The translations under genes were made by a program, and so were the position numbers. Positions 11,248 to 23,495 of a stretch of DNA of 64,000 nucleotides are shown here, piece after piece. How positions within the stretch are numbered: position 1 is the first letter of the stretch; each line of letters opens with the position of its first letter. The notes beneath the pieces were generated by a model. That model searched no databases. It had not been told where the DNA came from and saw only the letters and a list, made by a program, of their open reading frames with translations. The stretch comes from Ilyonectria destructans (lineage: Eukaryota > Ascomycota > Sordariomycetes > Hypocreales > Nectriaceae). The stretch lies in contig JAHEWK010000001.1 in the NCBI GenBank assembly GCA_020740775.1, forward strand, positions 806,001-870,000, written 5' to 3'.

Positions 11248-13147
11248 TTAAATCTGGGCACGCTTCTCCACCATGCGCCAGTACCTGGGTCCCAGAGCCG
11301 TGCGGATCTGCTTTCCCCAGATGATCATGGGGATATAGAGAAGCCCGATGACAAACGAGATGCAGCCGGCAAGAATCCACATGTTGGTGAGTCCCATGTT
11401 GGTCATCCACGTGGTCAGCGAAAACGGCACGGCGACGGAGACTGCGTTGCGGAAAAAGGCAATTCCAACAAAGGCCTCGGCCGTGAGCTGCACGAGTTGT
11501 TAGCAGATGGTTCTTTGATTCCAGATTTGTGGACCCTTACCTCGCGGTATGTGTCAATGACAAGAGTGAAAGTAATATCGCCGTTGGCACCGAGTCCGAA
11601 GGCGAAGAAGGCACCGCCAATGGACGGGTAAATCCAGTGCATTCCCTATGTCTGTTAGCCACCGCAATTTTTCGGGGAGTTGTTGTGTAGACTCACTCGG
11701 TCAACCGTGGCTCCGAACATCATAATGCCACCAGCCATGAAAAACACGGGAAGAAGAAGAGGGTGGAGTCGCATCTCCGGCTCATACTTGCCACCGTTAC
11801 GTCGGGCCAGCTTGACAATAAGCCAGTCAGAGAAGGGTCCGCCGTAGATGCTTCCAATAATGTTGCCGACAAAGGGGCCCAGAGTCATGTAACCAACTCC
11901 AGCAGTGTCGAAGTTGTAGGGAGGCGCGGCGAAGACGATGGATGACACGGTCATGTACAGGACAAGCCAGCAGACTCCGGAGGCGAACTGAAGGGCGGTA
12001 AAGATGACGTGCGGGAGCGTGATGGCATACAGAGGCATCATGAAGAGCTTGGGGAGAGACTCGGGGGTCGTCGTTGTCCAGCGGAGGCGTTGGCGCCATG
12101 TGTTCATGGGAATCGACGAGTTGCTGCCGACGGTGATGGTAGCGATATCTCCACCTTTGCTGTCAGTGGCGTCCTTGGAGTCTCCGTTCGCAGAAGAGGA
12201 CGGAGGATCGATGGTATCTTCACCCTGGCTGAAAGTAACCGGGACGTATTTGGTCTCTTCGAAGAGGAAGACAAAGACGACGGATATGATGGTGAGGGCG
12301 ATCGACAGCGTGTATTGGGACCACCGCCAGCCCTGGCCGGCAGCTTGAGAGCCTGCGGCCATGGGCGTCAGGAACGAGCCAACCATCACGGCTGTGAAAT
12401 AACACGCATTGGCGGTAGCGCGCTGGTGGACGAAAAACAGGTCGGCAATCTTGTGGAGACGTTAGTTGTGGATCTGGTAAATGTCACGAGAAATGAGGAT
12501 CAAAACTCACAGTCATCTGCACGGCAGTCTCGTTGACGGCGCCAGACAAGCCAGTAATAACAGCAGTCGCAATGAGCTCAGGGTAGCTGTTCATCTTCGA
12601 CGTCCACCACGAGACGGCGGCCATCAGAGCTGTCGAGATAATGTACGTCGACCGGCGACCGTACTTGATGGTGAAGGGGATAAAGAAGATGCATCCCATG
12701 GCTAGGCCGGCTAGCTGCGCAGACTGGGCGTTGCTGAGCTGGGCGTACGACACGTTCATGTCGACGACCATCTGCTGCCAGAAAATGGTCTGGATGGACA
12801 GGTTCGTAAAGGCGGCGATGCTGACGGCCATGGTGAGGCCAAAGTTGAGATATTTGCGCCATGGGCTCCAGTTCTAGCGGGCGACAAGACATGGATTAGA
12901 GAGGTTTCCCCAGATGGAGAGATGAGGTGGAGATGTGTACTCACCAACGGCTCATTTGGATCGGAAGATGGAGTCGGAGCCAGCACAAAGACACCTGCGT
13001 CTGTGGCATCCTCGTCTGTGGATGATGCGCAGTTAGCATAAAACATCACTTCATGTTATGACGTGCATGGATGGATCTGTGGTTCGACTTACGCTGCACC
13101 AACATGACCCCGCCGGGGGTCATGTCAATAATATCTTTGCCCAGCAT
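11248..13147 (-). CDS. MFS transporter, DHA1-like
   Basis: Six exons on the minus strand give 528 residues in frame: 13093-13147, 12945-13015, 12511-12873, 11697-12449, 11541-11645 and 11248-11487. There are about twelve hydrophobic helices. A short polar N-terminus is followed by helix 1 (TMAVSIAAFTNLS), the basic loop 2-3 (KYGRRSTY), a long Ser/Asp-rich central cytoplasmic loop at about 265-300, and a second half with the SDWLIVKLARRNGG loop 8-9. This is the major facilitator fold of drug/proton antiporters. It is divergent from a Zn2Cys6 regulator 875 bp away, a common arrangement in which the regulator controls its neighbouring exporter. Substrate is unknown. Confidence 0.88.
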
Positions 13148-14022
13148 CTTGTTGGTGGTCAGTCTACAGAGAGACTAGAAGAAGACGATGAATGGGAATA
13201 TTGTCGACGAAATTGGTCAATCGACGCCGTCGCCTTTAACCTTTAAGTGTTGATCGACGGGAGATGATGCAGCTCTGTTGGCTCGACGCCCCCTGAGACC
13301 GGGTGAAACCAGGCTATAATTATATACTTGCGATTCAGTCGGGGCAAGGCACTAATTAGCTGCAGTGATAAGCCCAGTTGGCCTAAGCTTGGTTCAGAGA
13401 GTGCGTCGAGTGCGTCGTACTGCCGCGTTGGTCAATCGGCCGCAAAAGACAGGCAATATCTGGTGATGCCCCGGATAGCTCTTCTCCCATCAATACCCAG
13501 AACCGGATTGATAGCGGAAATCACCAATTGCAGCCTCCGAGGGCAACTCCGAGGCACAATCCAACGCAAACCCATGCGAAGCTTCATCGACAAGCGATGC
13601 GGCCCCCCGCATTTCACGACGACGCCTTGCCGGATTGTCTCGTCCGCGGCCGCGCTGGTGGCGATAAGGTCATCGGCGCCATGCCCGAAGCAGCACTTAG
13701 ATGCGCCCGGCATTATCTTCCTCTTTTGTCTATAATATGCCCTGCTGGCCCCCTCGATGCGCCCGGCCAGACCAAACTCCTTGCAACTCTCTCCACCGGA
13801 CCGTTCGAACGGAGCAGTCCCTGGCCCCGATTCGATTCAACCCCCTAGCGACCGACCGACCGAATACCGACGGGAAGCAACAGGCCCCCCTGGGATCTAC
13901 GACGCGGTCCATCCATCACGAACACGCTCGGATCGTGTTCCGGAGGGGACGCGAGCGGGCGAGCCACGAGAAAGGGGGGGGTTGATAGCACACGCCCACA
14001 CCACCACCACCAAACCATCGCC
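13148..14022. promoter_or_regulatory. Divergent promoter between MFS transporter and Zn2Cys6 regulator
   Basis: This 875-bp gap contains no convincing gene. Open frames on both strands are low-complexity shadows of GC-rich sequence. CGG/CCG triplets, the half-sites of Zn2Cys6 factors, are frequent, but their density matches the base composition, so no single operator is called. Confidence 0.4.
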
Positions 14023-15778
14023 ATGCCCAGATCCCGCAGCGGCTGCCTCAACTGCAAGCGCCGCAAGCGCAAATGCGACGAGCAGCGTCCCGGCTGCCAG
14101 GCCTGCACGCGCCGCGGAATCCAATGTGAGGGCTACGCCACGCCGCTGCGGTGGGCGGGCGGCATAGCTGTCAGGGGACGCTTCGCTGGCGTGTCGATTC
14201 CAGACGTGGCTGCATGTGCTAATAAGACGCCTGCAGCGGTTGCAGCGTCTTCAGTCTCACAGTCACAGTCGCTATCCAGCTCACATTCACTCTCCAGCCC
14301 ACATTCACTCTCCAGCTCATATCCACAGTCCAACAGCTTCTCTCATCCGCGGCTCGACTCCTCCGCGGACGCCGCCTCCACCTCTTCCCCGTCCTCGGCC
14401 GCCTGGGGCTCCATCTCCAGCCCGTCGGACCTATCATCGCCCTCCAGCGAGGGCCTTGGCATGGAACGGGAGTTGTTCACAAAGTGTAGGCCCGCCCTGT
14501 CCTGCGAAATGCCGCTATAGGATCCCTGCTAACCCTGTTCTAGTCCTCAACTCTGGCCTTCGCCGTCTGTACACTACCGAAGCCTCATGCTGGATTCAGC
14601 CGCACTTCGAGGAGATGGCGCTGCAGAGCCCAGCTCTTGTCAGAATCTCTGCTGCAATTCAGGCCTATCTCGATGATGGCAATGAGACACCGTCCGTCCA
14701 GTCAATGGAGCATGTTGACCTCGCGCTACAGACGTTTCGCCTTGAACTAGCGAGTCGACATGAAGCCATGCATGCCGCCACCCTCTGCGCAGGGTTGCTA
14801 TTATGCACATTACGCGTACGTTCTTTTTTTTTATTTCATTTGCCTGCCCATCATATCTTCCACTCCTACACCGTAATCTCTGCTGTCGCCTGCTTTGCCC
14901 TAAACCTATAATGGCATCTCGACCCACGGAATTAGTAGTGACGTAAATTACAGCTTCTACAAGCCCAACCGTGGACGGCGTACATCGATCTCATAGCCGA
15001 TGCCTACAGTTTGAGGACGCGGCTGCTGTCTCCAGAGCATGTGCCCATCGACAACATGCCCATCCGGCACACTTTAGAAGTCATGGGGGTAATGGACATT
15101 CCAGGCATGGCGATAGGCCGCGTAAATTCTCCCATCGGCATCTGGAAGCTACTGCGGAGGCTGCAAGACAGCTTGAAAGACGGCCGGCTGGGAGGCATCG
15201 AGATTGTATCGGGCCTGCCCAGGTCTCTCCTTGACATCTTTGCCAGCATCTTCGACAACGATGACGAGTACACCGAAAACCGCTTCTGGACTTGGCCTGG
15301 CGAAATAGGCGAGTACTTGCAATGCCATCTCTGGGACTGCTGGCGGTTCAGCGGCATCCTCGAGGTCCGGCGCCGTAAAAGACTGGAGCGAAAGCGGAGG
15401 GGGTCCAGGAGTAGCCATGATAAAGGGTCCGGCGCATCATCTGCCGCTCCAGGAACCGAACTCATTCTGTGCCGATTGATCGCATCCATGGACGCACTAA
15501 ACCGGGCCTTTGAACTGCCTCACAACGAACACTTACTAGTCCACAACGGGCTGATGTATCCGATGGTGACGGCAAGCCTAGAAGTTGAAATACTTAAACG
15601 ACACCCCGAGTGGAGGAGGACTCTCGACGAGGTCCGCATGTCCTTTCTGCGACGAGACTCGTTTAAGCTAGTCAAAGTTACTTTTCAGATGCTGGATGAG
15701 GCGTGGAAGCATGGAACATCTGACTTTGATGTACATGAAGCTGCCAGGCGTAGAGGCATTGAAATTGCCGTCTTCTAG
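14023..15778 (+). CDS. Zn2Cys6 transcription factor (acr-2-like)
   Basis: Three exons, 14023-14485, 14544-14815 and 14954-15778, give 519 residues. The binuclear zinc cluster is at residues 8-35, with six cysteines spaced C-x2-C-x6-C-x6-C-x2-C-x6-C and a basic KRRKRK stretch. A long Ser/Pro low-complexity linker follows, with repeated SSHSLSSPHS units at about 80-145. The helical C-terminal half resembles the fungal transcription factor 2 region. The acr-2 comparison is by general architecture only. It lies divergent from the MFS gene and may control it and the nearby amidase, DUF3237 and permease genes; this is inference from position. Confidence 0.88.
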
Positions 15779-15907
15779 TGGACTGGATGTCAAGCCTCTC
15801 CCAGCCGCCGTGCATGGTATTGTGTACCGACTACTTGGTCTAGACTACCGCTCTCTAGCCACTCGGCTTGCCTATCTGCAAGCCATCATGCAACACTGCC
15901 CAGGGGG

Positions 15908-17754
15908 CTAGTCTGCTGCATTCAGCTCCATGTGAGCATTCCAAATCCTTGCTGTGCCAAAGTCGATCTCCTTGAGCGAAACAAACTTTGTCTTGCGGAC
16001 TAGTTTGCACCCAACGGCCAGGATGATGAAAACCAACACAATGATGTAGTTCATGAAGAAGGCCTTGACATCCCAAGGGGCAAACGATGTCCAGCCTTGG
16101 AAGAAGATGAAAAAGACGTTGCCAACAAGCCCAAGGTAGGCGCAGAAGCGCCACGCAGGTGCCTGGAACGGCAAGACGTCGGTGCTGATGTTCTGTGCAG
16201 CTAGAGCCATTCGGAGACGGAGGTGGTTAAAAGAAATGAGGCCCCCTGTGTGCGTCAGAGCTGTTATGGTCAATGGATTGGGAAACGTCTTGACTCACAG
16301 GTGATGAAGGTGGCGACACCAGTCATCGAAACAATCCAGGTGTAAATAACACCTGCTCCGCTGGACAAGTTAAGCAGAGACAGGAATCCGATCAAGTTCA
16401 TAAACACGAGCGAGTACACCGGGACACCGCGTTTGTTCGTCCAGCGAAAGATCTTTGGGGCCAGGCCTTCGTCTGCCAAGCCGTACAAGGTACGCGAACC
16501 CACGTAGAGCGAACCGTTGATGGCCGAGAACATGGTAATGAGAATGATGGCGTTGATGACATGGGCTCCAGCTGAGGCGCCGACGCGGGTAAAGGCAATG
16601 ACGAACGGTGATCTCGCCGTCTTGCTCGTGGCGGAGAGAAGATTGGGGTCATCGTACGGCACGGTGATGGTCAGGAAGAAGATCCCCATGAGGAAAATGC
16701 CCACAATGCGCCAGAGCACACTCTTTACGGCCTTGGGCACATCTTTACTAGGGTTCGCCGACTCTCCAGCCGTCAATCCAATCATCTCGGTGCCGCTGTA
16801 CTGGAGCGCTGCAAAGACGAAGATCTTAAAGACGCCCTTGACTCCGTCGGCAAAAGGGCCTGGGTCGTGGTAGAACTTGAAGCCAATCTCCTCGCCGCCG
16901 ATGACGCCCGAGCTGATGAGGATTGCGCACAGGAAGAAGGCCAAGATGGCGAGGACCTTGATCAGCGCCAGCCAGAACTCCGCCTCGCCGAAGGACTTGA
17001 CTCCGAGGAAGGTGAAGGCGAGGAAGAGGCCCCTGCGAATGTCAGAATGGGCTCCGAGGGTATTTGTAACTTGTACTTGCCAGAAAATAAGAAGCCATCC
17101 CCACCGAGGGATTCCCGTGTCCCAGTACGTCAAAACGAGGCCAAGATTGTCTGAGCTCGACCGTTAGCACCTGAATATCGACGGCGCGCCACAACATACT
17201 ATATTCCGCGATGATGATGCCGGCCCACAGAAACCAGTAATTCCAGCCCAGCGCAAACCCCACGGCAGGATCCACAAACATGGACGTGTAGTGCGTAAAA
17301 GAGCCTATGCAATGCGTGTGTCAGCTATTTATGTACAACCCCAGTCCCGGCTGAAGCTCTGGAAACTTAGAAGCAAGCAAACACGCACCGGACATGGGGA
17401 TAAAGGCGCCCAGTTCACCGAGAGACTGCATGACGGCCCAGAGCAGCACGCCAACAATGGAAAAGCAGATCAGCAAGCCGGCGGGTCCCGCAGTTGACAG
17501 GCCGGTGCCCATGCCGACAAAGTAGCCTGGGCCAATGACTCCGCCAATTGCCAACATCATCTGCACGCACCGGGTTTATTAGCCTAGTCCCTGGGGCCAT
17601 GTTCCCGACGGAGTGGAGCGTCACGACTTACGAGATGCCGACTGGCTAGGCCTCGCTGAAGACCCGGGTTTTCGGGGGCTGTGGTTTCGACTTCTCCATT
17701 ATCGGTCGTCGTGGTGTGCTGGAGCGTGTTGTCTTTGAGGGAATCGGCCTTCAT
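15908..17754 (-). CDS. Amino-acid permease (YAT/AAT family)
   Basis: Six exons on the minus strand give 513 residues: 17632-17754, 17389-17560, 17200-17304, 17081-17150, 16299-17032 and 15908-16245. The protein begins with a polar tail and then the hallmark first helix (AIGGVIGPGYFVGMG). Later come the conserved FALGWNYWF and FGEAEFW stretches and about twelve membrane helices. It imports amino acids with protons at the plasma membrane. The intron at 17033-17080 is 48 nt with a GC donor; it happens to read through, but splicing restores the conserved WLLIFWGLFL junction and removes a 16-residue polar insert. The gene is convergent with the Zn2Cys6 gene. The substrate amino acid is not evident. 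Confidence 0.92.
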
Positions 17755-18463
17755 CGTGGCAATCTGAGGTGAACGCCGACTTCAATGTGATGAATTGGAT
17801 CCATCTCGAGGAGCTACGCCCGTCTTAATAAAGCGCTGCCGCTTCCCCAGACGCAATGGCCACTCAGGCCGAGTCACTGGTGGCCGTCTGATTCTGGCGT
17901 AGCGTGGGCCCAGTCTCTTTAGTTGACTTTGGGCCGAGTCATATCAATACTTTGCCTATCGACAATTTGTGGGCTTAGGATCACTGCACCAATAAGGGCC
18001 ACGAATGCTCAGGCGTTGAGGAGGCTACTCCACTTGGATATCGTCGAGACCCTGTCTTCCGGATCGCCGAGCCTACCCTAGATCTGTGTCATATCTGACA
18101 AAATGGCCTTGATAACAACGAATAATACGTGGGGGACGCATGAAATTGATAGAGAGTTCACTGCATACTATCCATACCAATTTAGAGGATATTTGACGAG
18201 ATGTTGGTTGATTATGCAACAAAGTGTTCTTCTCTGACTAGATCCACAAATTATTTGTGATTAGAAGACGTCAATAAATATCACCAAGGATAGTCATAAC
18301 ACTGACCAACAGAAGAAGAATCATTAACTATTGAGATATATACAACGATGTCCTAGAAATGTCTCGCCTTTGGAAAAAGAATACTCTGAGAGTGTGTTAA
18401 ATAAGTTGAAATAGCGTCTTGCGCCCTCCACATCTATCCCTGAGCTCGCTCGCTCGCTGCATC
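17755..18463. other. Intergenic between permease start and Myb-gene end
   Basis: The half nearest the permease gene is its promoter. The rest is AT-rich and featureless. No gene was found. Confidence 0.45.
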
Positions 18464-20067
18464 CTACTCGTATGTGCTTCTTGTATTATGCAATGTTGGT
18501 TCTGGAATGGACTCCTTCCCAGAACCCTCGACATGATGCCTTGGATCCCCCTTCATTATGTGGTAATGGTAGTGATGATGCACGTGGACGACCTGCTGTG
18601 GTTGCCCAGTAAACCGAGATGAATCTGTCCGAGGACCAGGGGTAAAGTCATCTTCCAGGAGTCCCCAGAGCTGGGGGTCTTCAGAAAACGACGCCGTGCT
18701 TGGCCAGAGCTTATTGGACTGACCTACAGGCGCTGGTGGAGCTGCTGCGTCATAGTCTGTCGAGCTGATGGGGGACCAACTGGCTGGTTCGGGAAGATAG
18801 CTCCGAGCAGCCACCGTATTGAGTGGCCTTGGTTGGGGGTTTGCGTGAGGTGATCGAGCCAGCTGTGACCAGTCATGTCTCGAGGTAGATGCCGTATGAC
18901 CAGGGGTGTTGAGAGCGATTCCATCCAAGACCATGGAGGAAGGCGGTGCATCAGCATTGGCAATCTGGAGCCCCATCCCTGACTGATGGGCCGAGTCCGA
19001 GAAGGAGTTGTATAAGGTGGGATCGAGGAAACTGGCGTTCCCTTGACCTCGATCCCCGATGTCGCCTCCAAGAAGGTCACAGGAAAGCGTGTCTAGGCCA
19101 AGTTTATCGGGGCCATCTCCGTTTAACGAGTCCGGCGCGAGGGCCGTATTTCGAGACCCTGGCGAGGTGCTCGGTTCACTGGCCGACATCTGGGACGGAA
19201 TTGATGATGATGTATCCTTGGGAATGCTCCGTCTCAACTGCGATTTTCTAGAGAGAGTCCGCCACCTGTTTCGACAAGTAAGAGGTGGGCGTCCGGGGAT
19301 CCTCGATGATATCGCGGACCAGCGATGGCCAAGCGCACACACGCCTTGTCGGAGTAGGTCGTCCTCGTGAGGAGTCCAGTCAATGAGGCGATCTCTGGCC
19401 AATGGGTTGAGTATGTCGTTATATCTCTTTGAGCACTGGTCGTCTTTTCTTCCAGGGATCAATGAAGCTGGTAGGCGAATTGTTAGTTGGAGGTTTGATG
19501 ATCGGAAGAGGCGCGACTGACCGATCTCATGCCATGAGGGCCCGAGCCGAGCGTAAGCTCCGAGTAGAATTTCGTCTTCCTGTACAGTCCATCTACCTTT
19601 CCGAAGGGACGGATCTAGAGAATGAAACCACCGTTTTCGGCAGTCCTACAATATTGTCAGCCCCTGTTCCTCTCAAAGACCCCTGAACTCGGGGGCGTTG
19701 CCGGGCTGGTGCAGGGGCTTACTTTGGGGCTTCTGTTGTGAAGCGATGCTGCAATCTCCTTCCAGCTGCCCTCCTGACCGCGAGCGTCACCGTAATGGCC
19801 GACAAGTGCCTTTAGTACCGCGTCCTCTGCTGGCGTCCAGATCCTCCTTGCCCTGCCGCTGCTGACGGAGGGTGACTTTGCGGATGACTCTGAAGTGGAC
19901 ATGAGGGACGGAGAGGGTCTGCGATGAGAAGATGTTGGGACAGAAGGTCGGAGAGATGACCGAAGGGATACCGTGGCGGTACTCGTGAGCTCATGGGACA
20001 GGTGACGTTGACTGTACAGGGCAGTGAAAGCTGGAGCGTCTTCCAAGATTGCTATCATGCTCGACAC
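18464..20067 (-). CDS. Myb-like DNA-binding protein with three repeats
   Basis: Three exons on the minus strand, 19723-20067, 19522-19645 and 18464-19467, give 490 residues. Three SANT/Myb repeats lie at about 75-130, 130-170 and 170-220. Each starts with the typical Trp and acidic pair (RIWTPAEDAV, GRWTVQEDEI, IDWTPHEDDL) and has later Trp residues (SWKEIA, SWHEIA, RWSAIS) before the basic recognition helix (CRKRW, CSKRY, CRNRW). Introns interrupt the repeat region at its boundaries. The rest is polar and disordered, with a His-rich HVHHHYHYH run near the end. It is probably a nuclear transcription regulator of the fungal Myb/REB1 type. Targets are unknown. Confidence 0.88.
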
Positions 20068-20472
20068 TGCGATTGCTTATCTCTCCCCGTCTCTCCACCG
20101 CATAGATCTGTCGTCGAGTCGTGCCCTCTCCCCGCATTTTTGGCGGGGCTGGCTCCGATATGCGCTAGCTCGCCATGTTTGACTCGGCCCACGATAGCGA
20201 TCAGGGATAGCTTCACTTTTTGGTACATCGTTACGTAGCAAGCTAATTTGGCACTAACTATTGCCATGGATATGCCTTGCTCAGATGCGGAATCTGACTC
20301 TGGATCCTGCGTGGGCCGTGTGAGACGGACCATCTGACTCGGCTTTCGAGATGCCGACGATATAAGGTGCAACCCTGGACAGCATTTGGGCCCGATCATC
20401 CTCATTTAATCTATACTCATTCTTCCTTCTCTTGAGCATTCAGTTCAATTCAGGTCCCGGACCAGCTTCATT
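20068..20472. promoter_or_regulatory. Divergent promoter between Myb and amine oxidase genes
   Basis: This 405-bp gap lies between opposed start codons. A TATA-like gatataagg near 20359 sits about 110 bp before the amine oxidase ATG. No gene is present. Confidence 0.4.
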
Positions 20473-22697
20473 ATGACTATTGTGGACCTCCACCCGCTCG
20501 ACCCGGCTACGGCCGACGAGATCCAGGCGGCTACTGACATAGTCAAGAAGCTGTTTGCCCCCGTCCAGCTTCACTTCAAGGCAGGGGGTCTTGATGAGCC
20601 TCCCAAGAAGGAGCTCGTAGCCTATCTTGAAGCCGAGCACAAGAACATTCCTCGTCCTGACCTTCCGCGCCGAATCTTCCTCATGTGGTACATCAAGAAG
20701 ACTCCACGCCTTTTTGAGGCTGTCGTCGATGTGACCAACGGCAAGATTGTTCAGCAGCAGGAGCTTCCTCGTGATTTCCATGGCCCATGTGATCGCACTG
20801 AGCTCAACGAGGCTGCCGATGTTGTCATGGCAAACGCGGATGTTGACAGCGAGTTCAAGCGACTGGGCCTGGAGAAGTCCTCGGTTGTTCTGGACCCTTG
20901 GGACTACGGCGTCGACGGTATTGACACCCAGGCGCGCATGACACAGGTAAGTCACCAATTATTACAAGACTCGAATTTTATACTAACTGGTCGAAGGTTT
21001 TCTTGTACATGAAAAACCCCAAGAACAACGACCCCGACTCCTCGCATTACTCATTCCCCCTGGACTTTATGGTGCTTGTAGACCTTTGCACGATGAAGGT
21101 TACCAAGATTGTTCGCCTTCCGCTCGGTTCTGATGAGAGTACTACCGAGGGCAAGGCAGTCTCTCTGCAGGATACGGACCCCGCAGAGCCTGAGTACGAC
21201 CATCGTCTTCAGAAGAACGCCCCACGAACCACCATGAAGCCTTATAATGTGATTCAGCCTGAGGGCGCATCGTTCACCGTCAAGGGCCATCTCATTGAGT
21301 GGGAGAATTGGCGCTTCCGCGTCGGTTTCAACTGGCGTGAAGGTACGCTTGATTGCAGTCTAACTATTTTAACTATTCACTAACACCAGCCATGTAGGGA
21401 TTACTCTTCACGATCTGCATTTTATGGGCCGAAGCACCTTCTACCGACTTTCGCTCTCGGAGATGTTCGTGCCATACGGAGACCCCCGCGGCCCCATTTA
21501 TCGAAAGGGTGCTTTTGATCTGGGCAATGTTGGAGCTGGCGTGACTGCCAACAACCTTCAGCGTAAGTCTTCAACTTTCCTCGTCCGGTGTAATTTGCTA
21601 ACACAACCCAAACAGTTGGATGTGACTGCCTGGGCACAATCAAATACATCAGCGGCCATGTCGTGGCAGCCGATGGCACTCCTGCTCCACGGCCCAACGC
21701 CATCTGTATCCACGAGATCGACAGTGGCATCCAGTGGAAGCACACCAACCACCGAACCGGGAAAGCCACCGTCGTGCGAAAGAGACAGCTTGTGCTGCAG
21801 CAGATCATCACTGTAGCCAACTATGAGTACATATTTGCCTGGATTTTCGACCAGTCTGGCGAGATTTCATTCGAGACCCGCGCCACTGGTATTCTCTCGA
21901 CCCAGCCCATCGACAAGGACTCCAAGGTTCCTTGGGGCACCAGAGTCGCCGACGGAGTCATGGCCCCGTACCACCAGCACTTGTTCAACGTGCGCATCGA
22001 CCCTGCGATCGATGGCCACAAGAACTCTTTCGTTTACTCCGACTCGGTGCAGATGCCTTGGGACGAGAAGCTGAACCCCCTCGGCACTGGCTATGTCACT
22101 AAAGAATCCACGGTGAATCGGGCTGGACCAGTTGATGACAGCCTCTACGACGGCCGCGTCTTCAAGATTGTGAACCCCAGCGTCGAGAACCCAGTGTCCC
22201 AGACACCTACCGGATACAAACTGGTTCCCATTCGCTCCCAGTTGCTTCTTGCCCAGCCGGGATCTTGGCACTGGCGACGATCAGAGTTTGCGGAGTCGCC
22301 CATGTGGGTGACCAAGTACAAAGATCGCCAGCTGTTCCCCGCTGGCGACTACACAAACCAGTCTCTTGGCGGCCATGGAATTAAGTCGTGGGTCAAGGAT
22401 CGCGATTACGTTGTCGACGACGATATTGTCATCTGGCACACCTTTGGATTCACCCATAACCCCAGAGTGGAAGACTTCCCGATTATGCCCGCTGAAATCG
22501 CTCAGTTTCATCTGAAACCGTACAACTTCTGCCAATATAATCCGACAAATGATGTGCCGCCGTCAAACCAGGCCTTCAACAAGAGCACTCTCTATGAAGA
22601 TGCTGAAACAAACGGAGCTAACCGGAAGGGTGAGATCAAGACCAAGACGAACGGGGAAAATGGAGCCAATAGAACATCTTGTTGCAGCAAAGATTAG
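20473..22697 (+). CDS. Copper amine oxidase
   Basis: Four exons, 20473-20946, 20997-21342, 21398-21562 and 21616-22697, give 688 residues, like the yeast enzymes of about 690. The topaquinone precursor is Tyr398 in N-Y-E-Y. The likely catalytic base is Asp314 in FDLGNVGAG. The copper ligands are His448 and His450 in YHQHLFNV and a third His in FGFTHNPR near residue 615. It oxidises primary amines to aldehyde, ammonia and hydrogen peroxide. There is no signal peptide, and the last residues (SKD) are not a clear peroxisomal signal. With the amidase and amino-acid permease upstream it fits use of amines and amides as nitrogen source. The conserved active site suggests an active enzyme. Confidence 0.95.
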
Positions 22698-23428
22698 ATC
22701 AGATGGAATAGTGTTCATACGCGCACTTAGGTCTTACCTTGGGGTTTCTAGCGAGCTGTGTACGCAACTCCTTTCGAGTCCGTGAACCCCTAAGCAGGTT
22801 AGACGTTGGGTATCTTGCCAACAAGTAGACGGGATGGTTAAATTGAATTACATATCGCTTTGAAAGTTGTTCTTTCAGTTTGGTGGTTTGAGGAAGCTTT
22901 CCTCAAGTTTTCACAAGTGTCACTCACTTACTGGCATTTTGAGTCCTTCCGCAAGGTATCCCCAGATAAGACTGCTGCGTGTGTCACAGGAAGTAATCCG
23001 AGGGAGGAACTTTAGCTCCCCTCGCGATTGACGGGGAAATGATTGCAATGGCTACGTCAAGCTTGGCAATTAAGCTAATCTAGAGTCCCAAGAAGCGGCG
23101 AGGTCAACAGGCCTTGAGACGCGGCGTACTCGGCAAGCAAGTGCCAGCCACCCAACCGCCACCTTACGGAGGGATGGACTAATGCAGTCGCAACACACAC
23201 AAAATCCTCAAACTCATAATCCATCCTCCTGGATGCTTCAAGGACTTCTTCTCGTGTCGGTGGCTAAAGCGGCAGGCAACAACTCGGCGAACAACTGTGA
23301 TGGAAATTTGTGCGTGTGCTGCTCACCAAACAATATGGAGGCGAAGATGGTTGACAAAAGCTTTCACAATTAAAGATTTATTGGCAACTCGACTCTAAAT
23401 ATGTCCTCTGGCATGTTGTAAAACAGCG
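22698..23428. other. Intergenic region before the decayed island
   Basis: No gene is supported. A 63-codon open frame at 23182-23373 has no homology that I recognise and no splice context. Confidence 0.45.
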
Positions 23429-23495
23429 TTACCGCTCGGTGTGGCCACCATCAACCACCAGTCCAGTCCCAGTCACGAATGAACCCCTTCCTCCC

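Noticed and set aside
16270..17133. Uninterrupted open frame through the permease intron at 17033-17080
   Set aside because: The intron is 48 nt and has no stop, so it reads through, but the extra 16 residues break the conserved helix. GC-AG splicing restores it.
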